A stretch of 64,000 nt of DNA, from assembly GCF_016808095.1 (NCBI RefSeq), contig NC_068971.1, forward strand, positions 8,444,501-8,508,500, in the 5' to 3' direction. The notes beneath the pieces were generated by a model. The model saw nothing but the letters and a program-made list of their open reading frames with translations. It was not told where the DNA came from and searched no databases. The stretch is from Vigna angularis. Taxonomy: Eukaryota; Streptophyta; Magnoliopsida; Fabales; Fabaceae. Each line of letters starts with the position of its first letter. Positions within the stretch are counted from its first letter, which is position 1. The position numbers and the translations under genes are program-made. This document shows positions 12,131 through 24,913 of the stretch, piece after piece.

Positions 12131-13071
12131 AATTTGTCTAATGTCTTTTATATTTGCTGGGAAAGAGAAAGAGAGAGAAGGCAGTTGTAAGAACTGTCGT
12201 CTGTTTCAGTTTGTTCTGTTGTTTAAGACAACCTTCTTCGTTTCAGTTTCTCTCTCCCAACCCCTCTCTTACACGTGTCCAAGTTATTACTGTTATTTCT
12301 ATTTCTTCTTATCGCTGTTATTACTATTTCTTCTTATTTTATATTCACAATAAATAAATAGCAATATACTTCAAACCAAAATTATATTTTTTAAATTATA
12401 CGATTGTGATCTAGATAAAAATAATTCTATAATTTTATCCCTAAAATATCTAAAATTGACGTTTACTTTTACGTAATAATTTTATTGGCGATTATATGGT
12501 GACTTCAACATTGCCTTTATTTTATCTTAAAACATATAAAACTAGTAATGGTGGTTAAATAAAATATAGTGGGCGGTTTGTAATACATGTAATTATAATA
12601 TCAAAAATATGAGTAATTTGGAATATATTATGCCATTAAAATATGTGTAGTTATTTTTAGTATTTACATAATCTATTTTTTTTTTGTAATTTTAAAATGT
12701 AATTATAGGTAGAGTAGAAATATATTGTTACAAATATATAATTTTATTTTCCTTTTTTACTAAAAAAGATATTTTGTTTCCTTAATGCAAAAATCTATTC
12801 CTTACACTATCCTTAACTAGTTATATGCTTTTAACATAAAATCAAATGAGTATTTCATGTTCTATTAATCCTTATTCTTATTCTTATACATGACAAATGA
12901 AATAAATTTAGATCTTCAAAGTAAATATTTTTTATCTACATTTTAAAGAAACAAATCAAAATAAAAAATTACAATATGATCAAAAACAAAATTTATTTAT
13001 TTTATAAAAAATAACATTAGTTTCCAATTCTTGTGAGGTGAAAAAAGAGAAACATTGCAAGAACCAAAACT
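12131..13071. other. Intergenic AT-rich spacer
   Basis: Contains the likely MCTP promoter side (pyrimidine-rich 12230-12340) and then AT-rich sequence. No gene or RNA feature recognised. Confidence 0.6.
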
Positions 13072-13818
<747 letters not shown>

Positions 13819-14510
13819 ATTTCCCTTCAAAAGTTTACAACAAGAAATATATAAATTACTTTTACAATAATATCTTTTTTAATCTCTTATCCAATCACAT
13901 CACGTTTTTTTTAAACCATTTTTCTTACTATACTTGTTCGTTGGTTTTGTAATTACATAAAAAAAAATAAACGACCTTGTAAATATTCTTACAATATTTT
14001 ATTCTTGCTAGTCAAATTTTCACGGAAAATATGTTTTTTTTTCTAGTTTGAAATCTGTAATTACATCCTTTTCTTTTATGACATTTTCTAGCCTTATCAA
14101 ATAAAAATTCAAATTGTGTATTTAATTTCTTAAATAAATTTCAGATTCAAATCTTGTATATAGAAAAGTCTATATTTAAAGAGTTAAGGAACTATCTCCA
14201 TTATAAATATACTTGACCTAAAAATAGTAATACTGCGTACCATTAAAACTTTGCAAATTTATAATATATATTGCTCAAGTCTCTTCTTCTTCCTCTTTTT
14301 CATTATATCCGGAAATAAACATATTCTAAAACATTAATTAGGAATAAAAATATTTATTTTACAAAAAAAAAACGATTTTGTAAGACATTTTTTCGAAATT
14401 TCGAATAATATCCCAAAACCATATTTTCTAATAGAAAAATTACTTATTTATTTTATAATCGACGTCCTTATAAAACTTTTGTAAACAATAATTACGTGTA
14501 CACACACACA

Positions 14511-14558
<48 letters not shown>

Positions 14559-15799
14559 ACTATAATATAAGTTAGGTATGATATTTTCAATGGTGCTAAA
14601 TGAAAAGTCAAAGTAAACCCTAAGTTTTATTGTTTTGTCCCTTGGGTTGTCTGATATAAGACCATATAAACCAAAGACAACAATTTCCTTTAATAGTCTC
14701 CGGATTTAATTTAAAGAAAAATAAATAAAGATAATGTTATTTCGTTAAGTCATGAAAGATCTTAAAAAAATAATGAATTGAAAACGATGAAAAGAAGAAG
14801 ATTGATGTGGCTTTTGTCTCTAAGTAATTAAACAAAGACTTAAGCAAAATACTGCTAGTCTTGCTTCTCTTTTTCAGAGTTGATTTTAGTTTTTCTTTAA
14901 CCCTTATGAACACTAAAAACTTAAAATAATATTCAATTTACCTTTCATATTATAAGCTTGGCATCTTACTATTTTCTTCACTCACTTTGACGTTACATGC
15001 TGCATGGTATGCAAGAATCATTGGTCAATGACAACTATATATATAATTTCAATTTTTAAATCGTATACTTCATCCATTTTAATGTGTAATCTCAGTTTTT
15101 TTCCTCCACAAGGTACATAAAATATATAGTACAATAAAAACTTGATAATATTGACTCAAATCATTGCTGCAATTTGTTATGGATAAATGTTGTATGAATA
15201 GAAAATGTCACAAAAGCCAGTTGTGTGCAACTTACAAACTTATTAAATCAATGTCTACACTCTGGAGAAAAATATGCAATTTTTTTTTGTGAAAATGATG
15301 ACATCAATATGATAAATAATGAATTTCAAAATTGATCTATAGTAGGCTGAGGTTTTCATAACCTATATAAATATAATATCCCTCTTGGGAAAAAATTGGT
15401 TAACAAGCGGAAAGTTATTTGGATTAAGAAAAACATAGTGTAAATAAATAAAAGAAAAGTTTGTAAGTGATTTAATAAGTTTGATAACATTGTAATATTA
15501 TAATTTTGTCTTTATGGTTAAAATTAATTTAAAATAGAGACTAGTTTAGAAAAAAAAAATAGTAAATTATTAAAATCTTGGCAGTTAATTTTAGATATTA
15601 GACTCCAATTAAAAAAAACTATAATTTTTAAAATTAAAAACTATTTTAAATATTAATAATTTTTAATTTATAAAAGAGAAATGCTTACACTTAATAAACT
15701 TAATAAACGGAGATGAAGAGGGCCCATGAACCCCAATAAGAATGCGTGGGCTACACTCTACAATCACAAGCTCTTGTTCCTGCACTTAGTAGTGGGTTA
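13819..15799. other. Intergenic AT-rich spacer
   Basis: No gene seen. Holds a short CA tract followed by an (AT)n run at 14513-14552. The rest is AT-rich unique-looking sequence. Confidence 0.65.
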
Positions 15800-15924
15800 T
15801 GTTGGAAGTTCCACATCGATTAAGGTTAATTCATAGTTTATAAGTGGATGTAAACCTTATTCTATAAGCTGGTTTTGTGGGGTTGAATTAAACTTAAACT
15901 TTATTTCTTAACATGATATTAGAG
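15800..15924 (+). mobile_element. Short LTR-like remnant with tRNA-iMet-type primer binding site (TRIM-like)
   Basis: A 114-bp stretch opens TGTTGGAAGTTCCACATCGA and ends in TTAACA at 15913. It is followed directly by TGATATTAGAG, which resembles TGGTATCAGAG, the primer binding site for initiator methionine tRNA. 'TGTTGGAAGTxCCACATCGA' is a familiar start of small plant LTRs. No second LTR was found, so this is probably a decayed terminal-repeat element in miniature or a Copia fragment. Confidence 0.4.
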
Positions 15925-17078
15925 TCATGATTAGAACCTATCCGTTTGCTGAGTTATCTTCAAAGTCACTAATCAAAATCTTTATATCCAAAGCATAACA
16001 AATATTTTAGACTGTCTCTTTTATGAAAAGAACGAAGCTTGAAGAAACATACTTTGTTTTTTGGATCACTAAACTCAGAATGTGCAGTCCCTCCATATCA
16101 AGTATACTTTCCTTCAAAACTATCTTTAATTATTTTAGGTTATATTTTAACTATTTAAAGCATCTAACAATCTGATGAGCTTGTTCTAACCGCGATCTTC
16201 CACAACATTTTGCAGATGTTTTCCCCAATTTCTGTGCTAAAATAGGATCCTTCTCTTCAAATTCCTCCTGGTGTGAGGTAAATGTACCTCAACTTCTCTT
16301 TTGTTGCTTTATGATTGATTATTATAATTTCTTAATGTCCATTTTTCAATCATATGACTAGCTTCGATTGCACTTTTTCTAAAGCTAGATTTTTGTTGTT
16401 GTGAGTAGCAGGGTGTAACTGAAAAGAGTTGGACGAGATTATCTCTTTGACTGAATACATTCCTACATCTAGCTTTTCTTTGGACCCAATTCTTTCAGAG
16501 GTTCAAATCCATTTTGTTATTGAAATTAATTAGAAATAATAATGTTTTGTGCGATGATGCTTCTAAAGATTTTTATATCATTTGTTACTCCATACACCTA
16601 TTGTCAGATCTTAGAGTTCAAACTTTCTACTGTTGTATATCCTTTGAATTAAATAATTTTGAGCGTATAATTTATGTTGTTTTATTTGTAGAGAAAGATT
16701 GATCTGAGTTTTATTTAGCTTATTTATATTATGTTTTACAGTATTCATCAAGAATGTTGTTTATTCATCTTGATGATACTCTTATAAGCTTGATCTTTTA
16801 TATAGCTTAGCAATGAAAACTATAGTTGGTTCATGCATGATGTATAATCTACCAGCAAGTTTTATACTCATGCTCGCTTTTTATTTTATTGACATTATTC
16901 GAAAGAGTCTAGCATATCTCCAGAACGTGTTTGCTATTGTAATTGTTGTTTTCTATTTTTTTTTTCATACTTGTCTTCGCCTCTAAAGAGGTAGGTGTGA
17001 GTGTATAGATACACAGAAAAAAAAATCGAAGTAGGAAAAATTGGGTGACATTGTGTATATTGGTTTGTTTGCAGTAAA
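15925..17078 (+). other. Upstream region of the NLR-like gene
   Basis: No coding domain. A clean acceptor (tttgtttgcag|taaa) lies directly before the ATG at 17079, and a possible donor (tgtgag|gtaaatg) is near 16280. A 5' UTR exon around 16150-16279 with an intron up to 17074 is therefore plausible. Inferred from splice consensus only. Confidence 0.4.
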
Positions 17079-18787
17079 ATGTCAATTCGAACAAACAAGA
17101 TGAAAGCCATAGGTGTGTTGATGAAGCAGTTGACGACATCAAGGAGGAAATTCCATGAAAGAGGAAGAGATGAATCGTTTGATGGGGAGTTGGAGAAGTT
17201 GCGGTTGGTTCTGAACAATATAAAGGATGTGTTTGTGGAAGTGAAGAAGAATGAAGAAAAACTGCTTGACACATTGACAGAGGTGTATAACCATCTTCAC
17301 AGGTTAGACCGTAAGAAGCTGGATGAAGACATGGAGGGCATTTGCAAGAGTATCAAAGATTCTGCTCTCACGTTGCTCCCAACTCTTGTTTTCGATGAGT
17401 CATCTGTGGAGGAGGATCACAAGGGTGGAAAAATATTTGCCTTACTAAAAAAATTGGTGCAACTCCAACCGAAGAGGCGCTGGACTCTAGAAGATTTTAA
17501 CTTGCAAGACGATTTATTAAAAGCTTGCTTGTTGTCTCTCTCAGTTTTCCCTGAGAACGCTGTCATAAGGAAAAGAAATGCAATTAATTTGTGGATCGGA
17601 AAGAGTTTGATTAAAAATACGAAGGAGAAAACAGCGGAGGAATTGGGTGAGATTGTGGTTGATAATCTTTTGAAATTGAAGGTGATTGCACACTATGGTA
17701 ATAGAAAGGATCCCCTTGTCAAAAAATTTCAAATTCTTCCTGACATCCGTCATGGAGCTTTTTATCCGCAAATTAAAGCAGATGGGTTAGAGCTTGAGCA
17801 AAAAAGAGTTAAACTAGGTGATCGGTATTTTGGTCACACTATACGTACTGTTTTTAATATTGGTTCAAGTTACCTAAATTTTAAACCGCAATGGGTCACC
17901 GATGAATTGAAAGATTTAGAGGTGCTTCAACTAGGACGTTGGCAAGATTCAGCTTTGCATCACATTGAAGTTGGGAGTCAAGAATTCTTGAAAGAGTTGA
18001 GATATTTAAAGAAGTTGAAATATCTGAGTCTTCGTGGGATTTCGAACATATTCGAGCTGCCATCCTCCATTGGTGAACTTGAGAGTCTAATAATTCTTGA
18101 TCTGAAGGCATGTCATAATTTGGAAAGACTACCAAATGATATTTCATCAATGAAAAGTCTGACACATCTGATTATGTCTGACTGTTGCTTGCTGGAGGGA
18201 ATGCCAAAGGGGATTGAGAAGCTCACTAATCTCCAAGTACTCAGAGGATTTTTAATAACTGCTTATGAAAAGACTCCTTGCACAATATCAGATCTTGCTT
18301 ATAATTTGACAAATTTAAGGCGACTCAGCATACGTATTGGAAGTGAGGCCGTGATATGGGGTGGGGAGTTCCGAAGTTTGCAAAATTTTCCATCACTAAA
18401 GCATCTCAAAATATCTTGGAGTGTGTCTGACCCAAGGTATGCTAAAATTGGTATCCATTTGCCAGTAAGTTTGAAAAAGTTGCATCTTGAATGTTTTCCT
18501 GGAAAGAGTCTTCTAGGATGTTTTCCAATGTCCATTAGAAGATCACATATACTAGCACGTGAGCTAAATATATAACTGGAGGAAAACTGGAATGTATGGA
18601 TGACATTATTTTAGATTGTGTGGAAATATTGCGTCTGAAGTATCTTAAGCAATTGAATGTCTACCTACATGATTTGAAGATTTGGATTCCTAGTCTGAAA
18701 TATCTAGAAATTAAACAAATCTCAAACCATTCATATATTGAGCGTGAATTTGAATATGATGCTCATTGGGAAAGAGAATGGAGTTGA
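17079..18787 (+). pseudogene. NLR-like gene without NB-ARC, broken by a 2-bp frameshift (RPP13-like-4/ZAR1-related)
   Basis: The open part (17079-18575) gives 498 residues. It has an N-terminal charged, helical coiled-coil-like region (1-100), then a short linker, then a winged-helix segment normally found after NB-ARC (about 148-200, with LSVFPENAVIRKR and LWIGKSLI), then leucine-rich repeats (about 275-470). The P-loop, kinase-2 and GLPL motifs of NB-ARC are all absent, so it cannot bind nucleotide in the usual way. At 18565-18576 the run AATATATAACTGG appears to carry an extra TA. The frame hits TAA there, while the +2 frame continues with more LRR-like sequence (LRLKYLKQL, IPSLKYLEI) to a stop at 18785-18787. 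About 70 C-terminal residues are thus split off. NB-ARC-less relatives do occur among plant RPP13-like-4 proteins as I recall, so the missing domain may be ancestral and the frameshift recent. It could still make a truncated protein. Confidence 0.75.
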
Positions 18788-18936
18788 TGTGGTAAAATGT
18801 TGTGTATACTTATATTGTTCTCTCAATCATTGTTATTTATATAATGTTATTCCCAAAAGTCTACACTATGCTATATATAACTAGAGTGAGCAAAAGTTGT
18901 AAAAATAAGGAATCAATAAATATCTATCTATCACTC

Positions 18937-19024
<88 letters not shown>

Positions 19025-19642
19025 GTGTGTGTGTGTGTTTACATATATAATTTTATGAAAAAGCATATACACAGTAAGTTTTGATAAAAAGTATGGTATC
19101 TATGGATAAGTTAGATACATTCTTAATTATATTTTATTATATATATATATATATATAATAGAAAAGGAGAGTTATATTTATGCATTATATTATAAAAATA
19201 AAAATAAATTAAAATTATTGTAAGGAAATATTTTCAACATAATATTATATGGATATTTATATAACAAATTTGTATATTATGTAATTTTGTATATATTTCA
19301 TTTTATAAATGAAATAGCATAGTAGAATTAAATTAATTAAAAAACAAGTTAAATAATTAAAATAAAATAAAATTGGATGACACATAATAGTAATTAGTAA
19401 AGTTCGGTAAACAGTGTTAAAATTCAAATATATAGTGAAAATAATTGGGTAAAGTAAATTTTACGTCATTATTAAAAATTAAAAAATTAGGATACATAAG
19501 AAAATTAAATGATGGAAAAAAATAGGTGGTTTTATTTTTCATGACAGTTTTAATGTTGAGAACTGAACTTTAGTCAACTTTACGAGATGAAAGAATAAGT
19601 GATAATATTGGAATTAATTATTATGTTGAAACTGTTAATGTT
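18788..19642. other. Intergenic spacer with AT and GT microsatellites
   Basis: 3' flank of the NLR-like gene. It contains (AT)n at 18941-19023, a short GT run to 19037 and a second short AT run at 19139-19156. Otherwise AT-rich with no gene seen. Confidence 0.7.
18941..19023. repeat. (AT)n microsatellite
   Basis: About 83 bases of AT dinucleotide, followed by a GTGTGT tract. Confidence 0.97.
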
Positions 19643-19645
19643 TTA

Positions 19646-19677
19646 GGCTTTCAGTACTTTAATGAATTTGGAAAGAG
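19646..19677. mobile_element. Left end of a Tourist-like MITE split by element D
   Basis: Starts GGCTTTCAGTACTTTAATGA directly after TTA (19643-19645). It matches the inverted end of 59607-59875, which is followed by TTA at 59876-59878. Retroelement D (with its AAGAG duplication) separates the two pieces. See the right-hand piece. Confidence 0.75.
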
Positions 19678-22078
19678 TGTAACATCCCAAAAATTCACAC
19701 TTTAAAAATTCAAAATTTAAATATTGTAATAATAATACATTTACGGTAACACCCCGTAATCTCACACTTAAATCTATACATATGTTTTAAGCTCAGATTT
19801 AACTGCAAATATAAAATTAAATCCTTCTAATTGTTCTTACATTTCTTTCTTCATTTGCACGGGATCACGCAACAATCCTCCATCTGCTCCCGTATAACGA
19901 ATTATACGATTATCGCACAGATAAGATTTTTCGGCACAAACAAACAAGTAAGGGTGAGCTAACATGCAACACATCATTTATAAAACATGCATAATTGCTT
20001 TGATATAAACATCATCTAATATTTATGTCAGACATCCTCATACCATCATACCACAATTCCTATAAGACACTTATCCCACCATCCCCAATAAACGTCACAA
20101 TACCCAATAGACACTCATCCGGATGATACGTTGATGAGCGGTCACGGGAGGTTATGCACTTGTGATGACTTCTACTTTTTCTTACAAATACACTTCCAAA
20201 ATACTTCATACCATTCACAAGGTTAGTCCCCTCACTATGTCCAAAACCGGCACATAGACCAGGACCTTCTGCTCCTCTCACCACATAATTCATCCTTCTC
20301 TACTTGAGATTGGATGATTATTAGAGTATCAGGATAACCTCCGACTACAGGACCCTCAACATCAACATATACACTAATACCATAACATTACAGAATCTCT
20401 CCATGAGATTCATATCATACTCATATTCTTCAACTCACATTATACCATTACAAAATCTCCCCATAATACTCATATCATGATCAGATGCATAAATTCAATT
20501 GCAATATAATAAAATACAATCATCACAATTATAATTCATAATTTCATATTTACCACAATAACATGAATTCATCAGACATTTCCATTCCAACAAGATATAT
20601 TGCACAATAATTTAACAGTGCAAAATCTGTTAATAGGATTTAAGTTAAAAACTTGTCGAGTAGACTTCTAGGAAAGAGAGGTACGTCACGATGGATAACT
20701 TAAGCACCAAGTCTTTCCTTAGGCAAAGTGTTCCTCAACTAGTTTTTAACAAATTTCTTATTTACAAATTCAAAACAACATCATATAAAATTTACACCGA
20801 ATTTCAATATAGAAAAAAAAACAGAGATTAAGCAATATTGAGATCCCTGAGAAGATACGAAATTAATATCTCTAAATCTGCAACTCCGATTTCCAATCCG
20901 AACGGTCAAAATAATTCAATATGTCTTAAAAACTACATATTAAAATTTCAGGTGAATCCAACGGTTAACTAGATAGATATTGAGGTTTTACCGAGGTAAC
21001 CCAGGTGCAGAATTTTAAGTGGTTTTAGGTTATACTCAAAATGCGGAACTAATTTCTCTAAGCACAGACATCTAATTACAAATCTGAACGGTCAAGATGA
21101 CTTAATATATCTTTTGAACTAGATACTAAAGCTTGGGCTCAATCTAACGGTTAAATTAGTCATAATGGATATTTTACCGAGAAGACTCAGTAACAAAACT
21201 GCAGGGGTAATTAATTTACTCAAACATGCAGGATTTATTTCTCTACGTACAGACTTCCAATTACAAATCCGAACGGTCAAAGTGGAGTAATATATCTTAG
21301 GGAGCATATAGTAAATTTTAAGGTTTATCTAACGGTTAAATAGGTCAGGAGCGAGAGTTTACCGAGAGGACTCAGTAACAAAACTGCAGGGTGATTAATT
21401 TACTCAAACATGCTGATTTGTTTCTCCAAGTACAAAATTCCAACTACAAATCCCAACGGTCAAAATGTAGTAATATATCTTTGGGACCATATATTAAATT
21501 TTCAGGTTGATCTAACGGTTAAATAGGTTAGAATCTATATTTTGCCGAGAGGACTCAGTAACAAAATTGCAGGGGTAATTACTCGAACATGCAGAATTTA
21601 TTTCTCTAAGTACAGACTTCCAATTAAAAATCCGAACGGTCAAAGTGTGGTAATAGATCTTAGGGGGCATATATTAAATTTTCATGTTGATCTAACGGGT
21701 AAATAGGTCAGGATCTAGATTTTACCGAGAGGACTCAGTAACAAAACTACAATTTCAACCCAAACAATATAGTAACACATAGATCAGCACATGTAATGTT
21801 CATACAACCCATAGAAAAGGACCTAGCTCCCCTTACCTGGTTTTCTCCAAGCACAACTATCATACAACCAATAACTCACGCTGCCCCGATCGGAACGACG
21901 AAAACGTTCGGTTGAAATGAAGCCCTCAACTCCGGGAACGCCTTGGTAGCACCAGAATTGAATTCCTATGGTTCAAGGTGCTGGAAATCTAGAGAGAAGT
22001 CAGAGGAAGTATGTGTTGAAGTTTTAGAGAGAGGAAGTGGTTTTGGAAAAAATGAAACTCTCTCCCTAGGTCATCACA
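19678..22078 (-). repeat. Element D, 3' LTR (uninterrupted)
   Basis: 2401 bp with TG...CA ends. The right half contains about five tandem units of 180-186 bp, each carrying AACGG motifs. It is nearly identical to the other LTR over its first 1.02 kb but clearly diverged over the last 1.38 kb. Confidence 0.9.
20957..21701 (+). promoter_or_regulatory. Tandem array of MSA-like (MYB3R) sites in the D LTR
   Basis: Exact matches to the mitosis-specific activator consensus YCYAACGGYYA lie at 20957, 21143, 21328, 21452 and 21511. One-mismatch versions (CCGAACGGTCA, CTGAACGGTCA, TCTAACGGGTA) lie near 20899, 21085, 21269, 21629 and 21691. Spacing of the TCTAACGG sites is about 183 bp, set by the tandem repeat. 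MSA sites bind three-repeat MYB factors that drive G2/M expression in plants. A regulatory role here is inferred. The other LTR of D carries the same array near 58480-59230. Confidence 0.55.
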
Positions 22079-22088
22079 TTCTCCCTAA
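22079..22088 (-). other. Element D polypurine tract
   Basis: On the minus strand TTAGGGAGAA directly precedes the LTR start TGTGATGACC, the position of the plus-strand primer of LTR retroelements. Confidence 0.5.
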
Positions 22089-22162
22089 CAACAAAAATTT
22101 TCGTCCCCGAAAATTGAACTTACCAGTGAATAGGTGAGGATATGACTCTCTCATTTCTTCCT

Positions 22163-22683
22163 CTAACTCCAGTTAGAGTCGTTTGTTATACCATTCCAGA
22201 TGACCTTGACTCGTTTGATAGTTCTTTCTCTAAGTTGTTTGTTTTGGCTCTCCTCAATCCTTACTGGTTGCGCTTCAACTGAAAAATCCTCTCTGACTTG
22301 CACATTCTCAACTTCAAGCACATGAGAAGGATCGGATACGTATTTTCTCAATTGATATACATGGAACACCGGATGCAAGTTTGCTAACCGGGGTGACATG
22401 ACTATCTCATAAGCTACCGGTCTTATACGTCGTAGGATCTGATACGGACCAAGATACCTAGGAGATAGTTTCCTAGCACGAATGACTCTTCCTACACCAG
22501 TAGTAGGAGTCACTCGAAGGAACACATGATCCCCAACGGCAAACTCCAACGGTTTCCGCCTCCGATCAGCATAAGACTTTTGCCTATTCTGAGATGCCCG
22601 CATCCTCTCTTGTATAAGCTTCACTTTTCTGTAGTCTGCTAAACTATCTCTGGTCCCGTCAACACTGCTTCTTCCTCCTAAAG
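22163..22683 (-). pseudogene. Element D pol, integrase C-terminal part
   Basis: The minus-strand reading contains RQKSYADRRRKPLEF, GDHVFLRVTP, KLSPRYLGPYQIL and HPVFHVYQLRKYV, the tail of Ty3/gypsy integrase. The stretch nearest the solo LTR is out of frame with the rest and holds stop codons (a base appears to be lost where EKVKLI-type sequence is expected). Pol was therefore already damaged or has decayed since. It ends at a stop near 22163, about 85 bases before the D LTR. Confidence 0.85.
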
Positions 22684-22688
22684 CCAAC

Positions 22689-24913
22689 TGATGAATCATT
22701 ATTTTCTTCACTGCACTTAGTTTATTGTGCTAGATTTAATCACGGAATTGTGCTTAATTGTCCAGTATTTTCCTATTTTACTGAATTGAGCTTAATCCGA
22801 TTAGAAATTCTTATTTTACTTATTTTGAATTATCTGAGCTAATTATTTGTATGAGTAATTTGAGAGAAAATTTTGGATAATATTTTGGGACTTCAAAAGT
22901 GAAATTTCTCATAAATTACAATTTAAACTAAAATGAGAAATTGAAAATTTATTTAATTATGTGTTCGAAGATGGCTTGAGAAGATGTGAATTTCATATTC
23001 TTTTAAAAAGAAAGCAGCACCGTGCATTTAATTGCTTAGGAGGAGGTGATTTTATTTTGAAAAAGAAAATGATTACGTGAAAGAGAAAGCAAGCACTAAG
23101 CAATTCTTTTCTTGAATTTTAAATAATCATTTAGCTTATAACATCACACCAGCCGTGCATGCATTCCACATGTTATACTATTTAATATTCATTTTTTTTG
23201 CTAGGAGACAAAGAGGTGGCAGCCATATTTCCTTTCTTTAATATTTTTAGTGAAGATGACAGGGAAAGTTTGGAGAAAAGAGGGACGGTCCAGGGGAATC
23301 ATGTCAAGTATTTTTGTAGAAGCACTATCATTGGCTTGGCAGCTGGCCGCCACCCTCGCGGAACTTGGGGAACACCTTTCAAGTCTTATTTCCAATTTAT
23401 AAAGCAGCAAAGCTTCAACATGGTCCATGAGCAATTAAAGAGGAGCATGGGATGCACATGGATAGCTGCACACGGTTAAGTGGAGGCATGGTTTACTTTG
23501 GAAACTGGCTGGACGGTAAGGAAGGTTGTCACGGCTGGAAGCAAGAAGCGTGTGGTGTCAAGTTGGGAAGGAACCACCAAAAGAGCAGCAGTTTTGTCAC
23601 AACCAGCCTTCACACAGCAACAACGTCCAGCAGCTGAGTTTGAAGAAGAAGTCCAGCCACCAAGAGGGAGGAAGGCACGGAGGTTTGGATGGGATTCCAC
23701 GGTTGATGAATAGAGAGCACATCCAGCAAAGCCATGGCAGCAGAGGAGATGCTTCGGTTGGTTTAGTTAAAAAAGGCAATATCCAGCAGCAACTCCATAA
23801 CAGCACCACAAAGCAAGCAAGTCCAGCAAAGGAAGCAGCTACGGCGATTGAAGAAGAGGGGCTTGACGTGTGAAAACTGAAATGGAAAACGGTGCTGTAT
23901 TCCAGCCACCACCTAGGAGTTGAAGATCACGGTTTTGAGATGCAGCAGCAAGTTTGGTCACGGCTTGGTCTTGGAGAAAAGAAAACCCGGCAGCTTGGTG
24001 AGATGAGGAGGCTCACGGTTTTGGGAAGAAGAAGATACTCACGGTTTCTTTGCAAATGGTTGGCTGGAAAAGAGGAGTAGCTCACGGCCGAGGAAGAAGA
24101 CAAGTAAGGGTCCCACTTTCTTGACTTTGGCACATATAAGGAGTTGCATATTAGAGACAAACGTGAAAGCTACGGGCAAAATGAGAAGAAGCTGGAAGGT
24201 CACGGGCAAGATGAGAAGTCACGGGAGTTGGTATGAGTTTTGGGCTATAAATGAAGCAGCAGGCAGAGAAGGAAAAACTCAGTAGATTTTAGGAGTAGGA
24301 TTTAGGAAGCAATTTACGTTTTGTGCTTGGCTTTGATTTTTCCCCCTCCCCCTTGGGGAGGTTTTGGGGTTTGTTTTCCAGCAGTTGAATCTTAATTTCC
24401 AGTGTATTTTTCAGTTGAATGTTGTTAAATCTTTATTTTCATTTGCGAATTACCTTGTGTTTAAAATTTCATCTGCACGTTTAAAGCTTTGATCAAATCA
24501 CTGCCATTTTCTAATTTACTGCAAGTTTCTGCTCAATTCAATTTCATCTCAGTTCATGCCTTATTTCCAATTGCGCATTTTACATTCTGTCAAAAGTTTA
24601 TTGGTTGTTGCAAATTACCATTTTCTGAATTTACCGTTTTCGTTTTTACCGTTTTCTGAATTTTACTATTTCTGTGATTTATGTTTTTCAGTTTTACTTT
24701 TACTGCACCGCTTGATTTACATTTTCATCAACTTTATTTTCATTGCATTTATTTAATTTTCTGCATCAAAACTTTCACAACCCCCCCACTTCGTGATAAA
24801 TCTGAGACTGAACCACCAAAATTGGTCCTTGAGAGACGACCTAGGAGTCACTTCCTAGTTATACTGCATTTCTTTTATGCTCAACTTTTGTGTGCGGTGC
24901 GACCCGTTCATCA
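22689..24913 (+). mobile_element. Solo LTR of 2.2 kb inside D integrase
   Basis: A single TG...CA unit (TGATGAATCATTATTTTC ... GACCCGTTCATCA) is flanked by the duplication CCAAC (22684-22688 and 24914-24918). It splits the integrase gene of D. Plus orientation is favoured by TATAAAT at 24246 and by a hairpin CCTCCCCCTTGGGGAGG near 24349 in the presumed R/U5 part. The terminal GTGCGACCCGTTCATCA is typical of large plant gypsy LTRs. The U3 part (23450-24230) is rich in repeated CACGG words. It has no internal region and no coding function. Its terminal TGA also provides a stop codon to the interrupted integrase reading. Confidence 0.85.

Noticed and set aside
20060..20293. 77-codon frame also present at 28109-28342
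   Set aside because: LTR sequence of D; both copies reflect LTR identity, not coding constraint.
23198..24160. Several short overlapping ORFs of 60-115 codons
   Set aside because: All lie in the U3 of the solo LTR, on both strands, with no domain or codon bias.
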